From: Bdellovibrionales bacterium RIFOXYC1_FULL_37_79
Lineage (GTDB): Bacteria; Bdellovibrionota; Bacteriovoracia; Bacteriovoracales; Bacteriovoracaceae
NCBI GenBank assembly: GCA_001770015.1
Contig: MEQB01000009.1
Location: 1 to 64,000 of the forward strand
Length of the DNA stretch: 64,000 bases
Direction: 5' to 3'
Under the pieces are notes generated by a model. That model searched no databases. It was not told the DNA's origin and worked only from the letters and a program-made list of their open reading frames with translations. Position 1 is the first letter of the stretch. Each line of letters starts with the position of its first letter. The position numbers and the translations under genes are program-made. Below are positions 62,476-64,000 of the stretch, in pieces.

Positions 62476-63837
62476 TTAATTGATTCCCATCTTATATTTG
62501 ACTACGATTTCGGAATTGACCAAACTGGGATTGACCGTAACATGGTACTTTATACCATCCACACAATTTTCTGAATTAATAATATTACCAAGTTCCATAA
62601 TTTTGGCATGAGCATATCCGTCAGCGTAGGGAATCATCAAATGATAGGTTGTTTGCACAGAATGAAAATAATTCACTACATGTTGCTTGATCTGTTCCAC
62701 ATCATTTTCATCAAAACTTGACACTAAAAGATGGTTGGGAAATTCTTTAAGAATATCTTTGGCCCGCTCATTTTCATGCATTTTATCTTTTTTATTAAAA
62801 ACGATAATGGATGGTCGATCAACCTTTAAATCCTTTAATACTTCCAACGTAACCAATAACTGCTCTTTGCAGTGAATGTGCGAAATATCGGAGACAATAA
62901 TTAAATAATGGGCCTCCTTAACAGAGGCCAAGGTCGTTCTAAACCCTTTCACTAATTGAGTCGGAAGATTGGATATAAAACCAACCGTATCTATAAGCAA
63001 AATAGGCGGTTTAAAATGCACCGACAAGCTTCGATAAACGGCATCCACCGTCGCAAAAAGTTTATCTTCTTCAAGCACTTCTTCGTGACACAATCTATTC
63101 ATCAAGGATGATTTTCCCGCATTGGTGTAGCCTACTAAAGCAGCTAGGTAGGTATTTTCGTCGCGTTTTTTTCGTTGCTCAGTCAAGTTGGTTTCAATCG
63201 CACCACTTTCTTTTTTATAGTGGGCAATCCGCTCTTTGATCGCCCGCTTTTCCAGTTCCTTCGCCGTCTCACCTTGCCCGGACCGCATGCCCGGGCCACC
63301 ACCCGTCCCTCGATCCTGGTGATACCACACCGAATGAATTCTAGGCAGCACATATTCCAATTTAGCAATTTCAATTTGCATTTTAGCATCTTTGGATCTG
63401 GCATGACGGGCAAAGATTTCCAGAATAATCATATTTCTATCAACCACCGTCAAACCAGTGGTTTGTTGGATATTGCGATGCTGGGATGCCGACAATTCAA
63501 TATCAAAAACTAACAGATTAAAACCAATTGTCTCAATATCTTTTTGAATCTCCTGGATTTTTCCTTCACCTATCACATGGCCTGGATCAATTTTTTTAAT
63601 ACTCTGTACATACTCCTTAATCGAAGTCAGGTGCAAAGTCCGCAGCAACTGTTTTAATTCATAGAGCGAATGATTACTTTCCTCGATGGTTTTATGGCCT
63701 AGAATTTGAGGAGATATTACTCCAACAATCGCAATGATCGGATGCTCCGGAATAAAGGATTCTTTGTTTTCAATTTGCATAAAAGGACCTGCTTGAGAAG
63801 CGGCATTGATAATTAATATTTTACTCTCAATTTCCAA
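62476..63837 (-). CDS. hflX: GTPase HflX
   Basis: About 453 residues. The N-terminal HflX domain (ending GGGPGMRSGQGETAKELEKR, where GGxGxRGxGE-type sequence is the family mark) is followed by a helix and a G domain with G1 GYTNAGKSS, G3 DTVGF and G4 NKKD. HflX splits stalled ribosomes under stress. The annotated start is TTG at 63837 (AGGA close by); ATG at residue 20 with AGG nine bases upstream is an alternative. It is the last full gene in the window. Confidence 0.93.
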   Translation of the reverse strand: MEIESKILIINAASQAGPFMQIENKESFIPEHPIIAIVGVISPQILGHKTIEESNHSLYELKQLLRTLHLTSIKEYVQSIKKIDPGHVIGEGKIQEIQKDIETIGFNLLVFDIELSASQHRNIQQTTGLTVVDRNMIILEIFARHARSKDAKMQIEIAKLEYVLPRIHSVWYHQDRGTGGGPGMRSGQGETAKELEKRAIKERIAHYKKESGAIETNLTEQRKKRDENTYLAALVGYTNAGKSSLMNRLCHEEVLEEDKLFATVDAVYRSLSVHFKPPILLIDTVGFISNLPTQLVKGFRTTLASVKEAHYLIIVSDISHIHCKEQLLVTLEVLKDLKVDRPSIIVFNKKDKMHENERAKDILKEFPNHLLVSSFDENDVEQIKQHVVNYFHSVQTTYHLMIPYADGYAHAKIMELGNIINSENCVDGIKYHVTVNPSLVNSEIVVKYKMGIN

Positions 63838-64000
63838 TATTTCCTAATGCCACTATTATCAAAGAGAGATTACTTGATAATTACCTGAGCGATACAATTG
63901 ATTGCCGCGATCCGTCACAGGGGCGCAACGCATAGCTGTATTTTTTTCAAAAATAATCAATTTTCTTTTTAACTATCTGCAATTGTTAATAATATTGCCT
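63838..64000. other. Upstream region of hflX
   Basis: The last 163 bases hold no gene. ATTATCAA (63855-63862) and TTGATAAT (63874-63881) form an 8-bp inverted repeat with an 11-base loop just upstream of the hflX start, a possible operator or 5' hairpin. Confidence 0.35.

Overview
The window is AT-rich bacterial chromosome. It is dominated by housekeeping genes and by many short, poorly conserved exported proteins and lipoproteins. The mix suggests a Gram-negative member of the Bdellovibrionota, perhaps close to Bacteriovorax or Peredibacter. It includes a queA-tgt-yajC-secD-secF operon, two PilT-type ATPases, chemotaxis-related proteins, a FecR/beta-barrel protein and a large surface lipoprotein. 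That taxonomic placement is inference from gene content only. There are no rRNA genes, CRISPR arrays, intact insertion sequences or prophage.

Layout. 1-9.4 kb: a tRNA-Leu(CAG) with its terminator, then mostly orphan secreted proteins, including a lipase-like protein that has lost its nucleophile, an LRR protein, a Rossmann/chemoreceptor-tip hybrid and a Tiki/ChaN-like protein. 9.4-12.2 kb: a PanE-type reductase coupled to an alpha/beta-hydrolase/SDR fusion. 12.3-18.2 kb: the queuosine/Sec operon; its apparent terminator lies inside the signal-peptide codons of the next gene. 18.3-23.1 kb: a 1458-residue lipoprotein with cadherin-like repeats, a four-times repeated Cys module, FN3 and an FGE-like domain. 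23.3-27.4 kb: asnS, adenosine kinase and a GCKR/MurQ-like double-SIS protein. 27.4-31.6 kb: an accessory-looking stretch with a Sel1-like lipoprotein, tandem ORF6N paralogues, short repeats resembling IS ends, folA and a HAD protein. 31.6-39 kb: NamZ-like muramidase, DUF1015, a Crp-type regulator, serC, and convergent lysS beside a degenerate class I lysyl-tRNA synthetase. 39-46.7 kb: FecR/beta-barrel protein, lexA, a lipoprotein, ferredoxin and a large FAD/Fe-S dehydrogenase. 46.7-53.4 kb: DTW protein, FRG protein, S1/P1 nuclease, HAD proteins, a CheY-CheX response regulator and hemolysin III. 53.4-64 kb: tandem pilT genes, a CrtC/AttH-like protein, an ABC-F ATPase, an MFS transporter, an M6 protease with a tectonin propeller, and hflX.

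Functional links. QueA and Tgt make queuosine tRNA, and YajC/SecD/SecF drive the protein export that the many exported proteins require. NamZ-like and MurQ/GCKR-like proteins point to handling of muramic acid sugars. A recurring theme is proteins that keep a fold but lose key residues: the class I LysRS-like protein, the lipase-like protein, the SDR half of the fusion, and the CheX domain. The class I LysRS-like protein facing lysS is the most striking observation.
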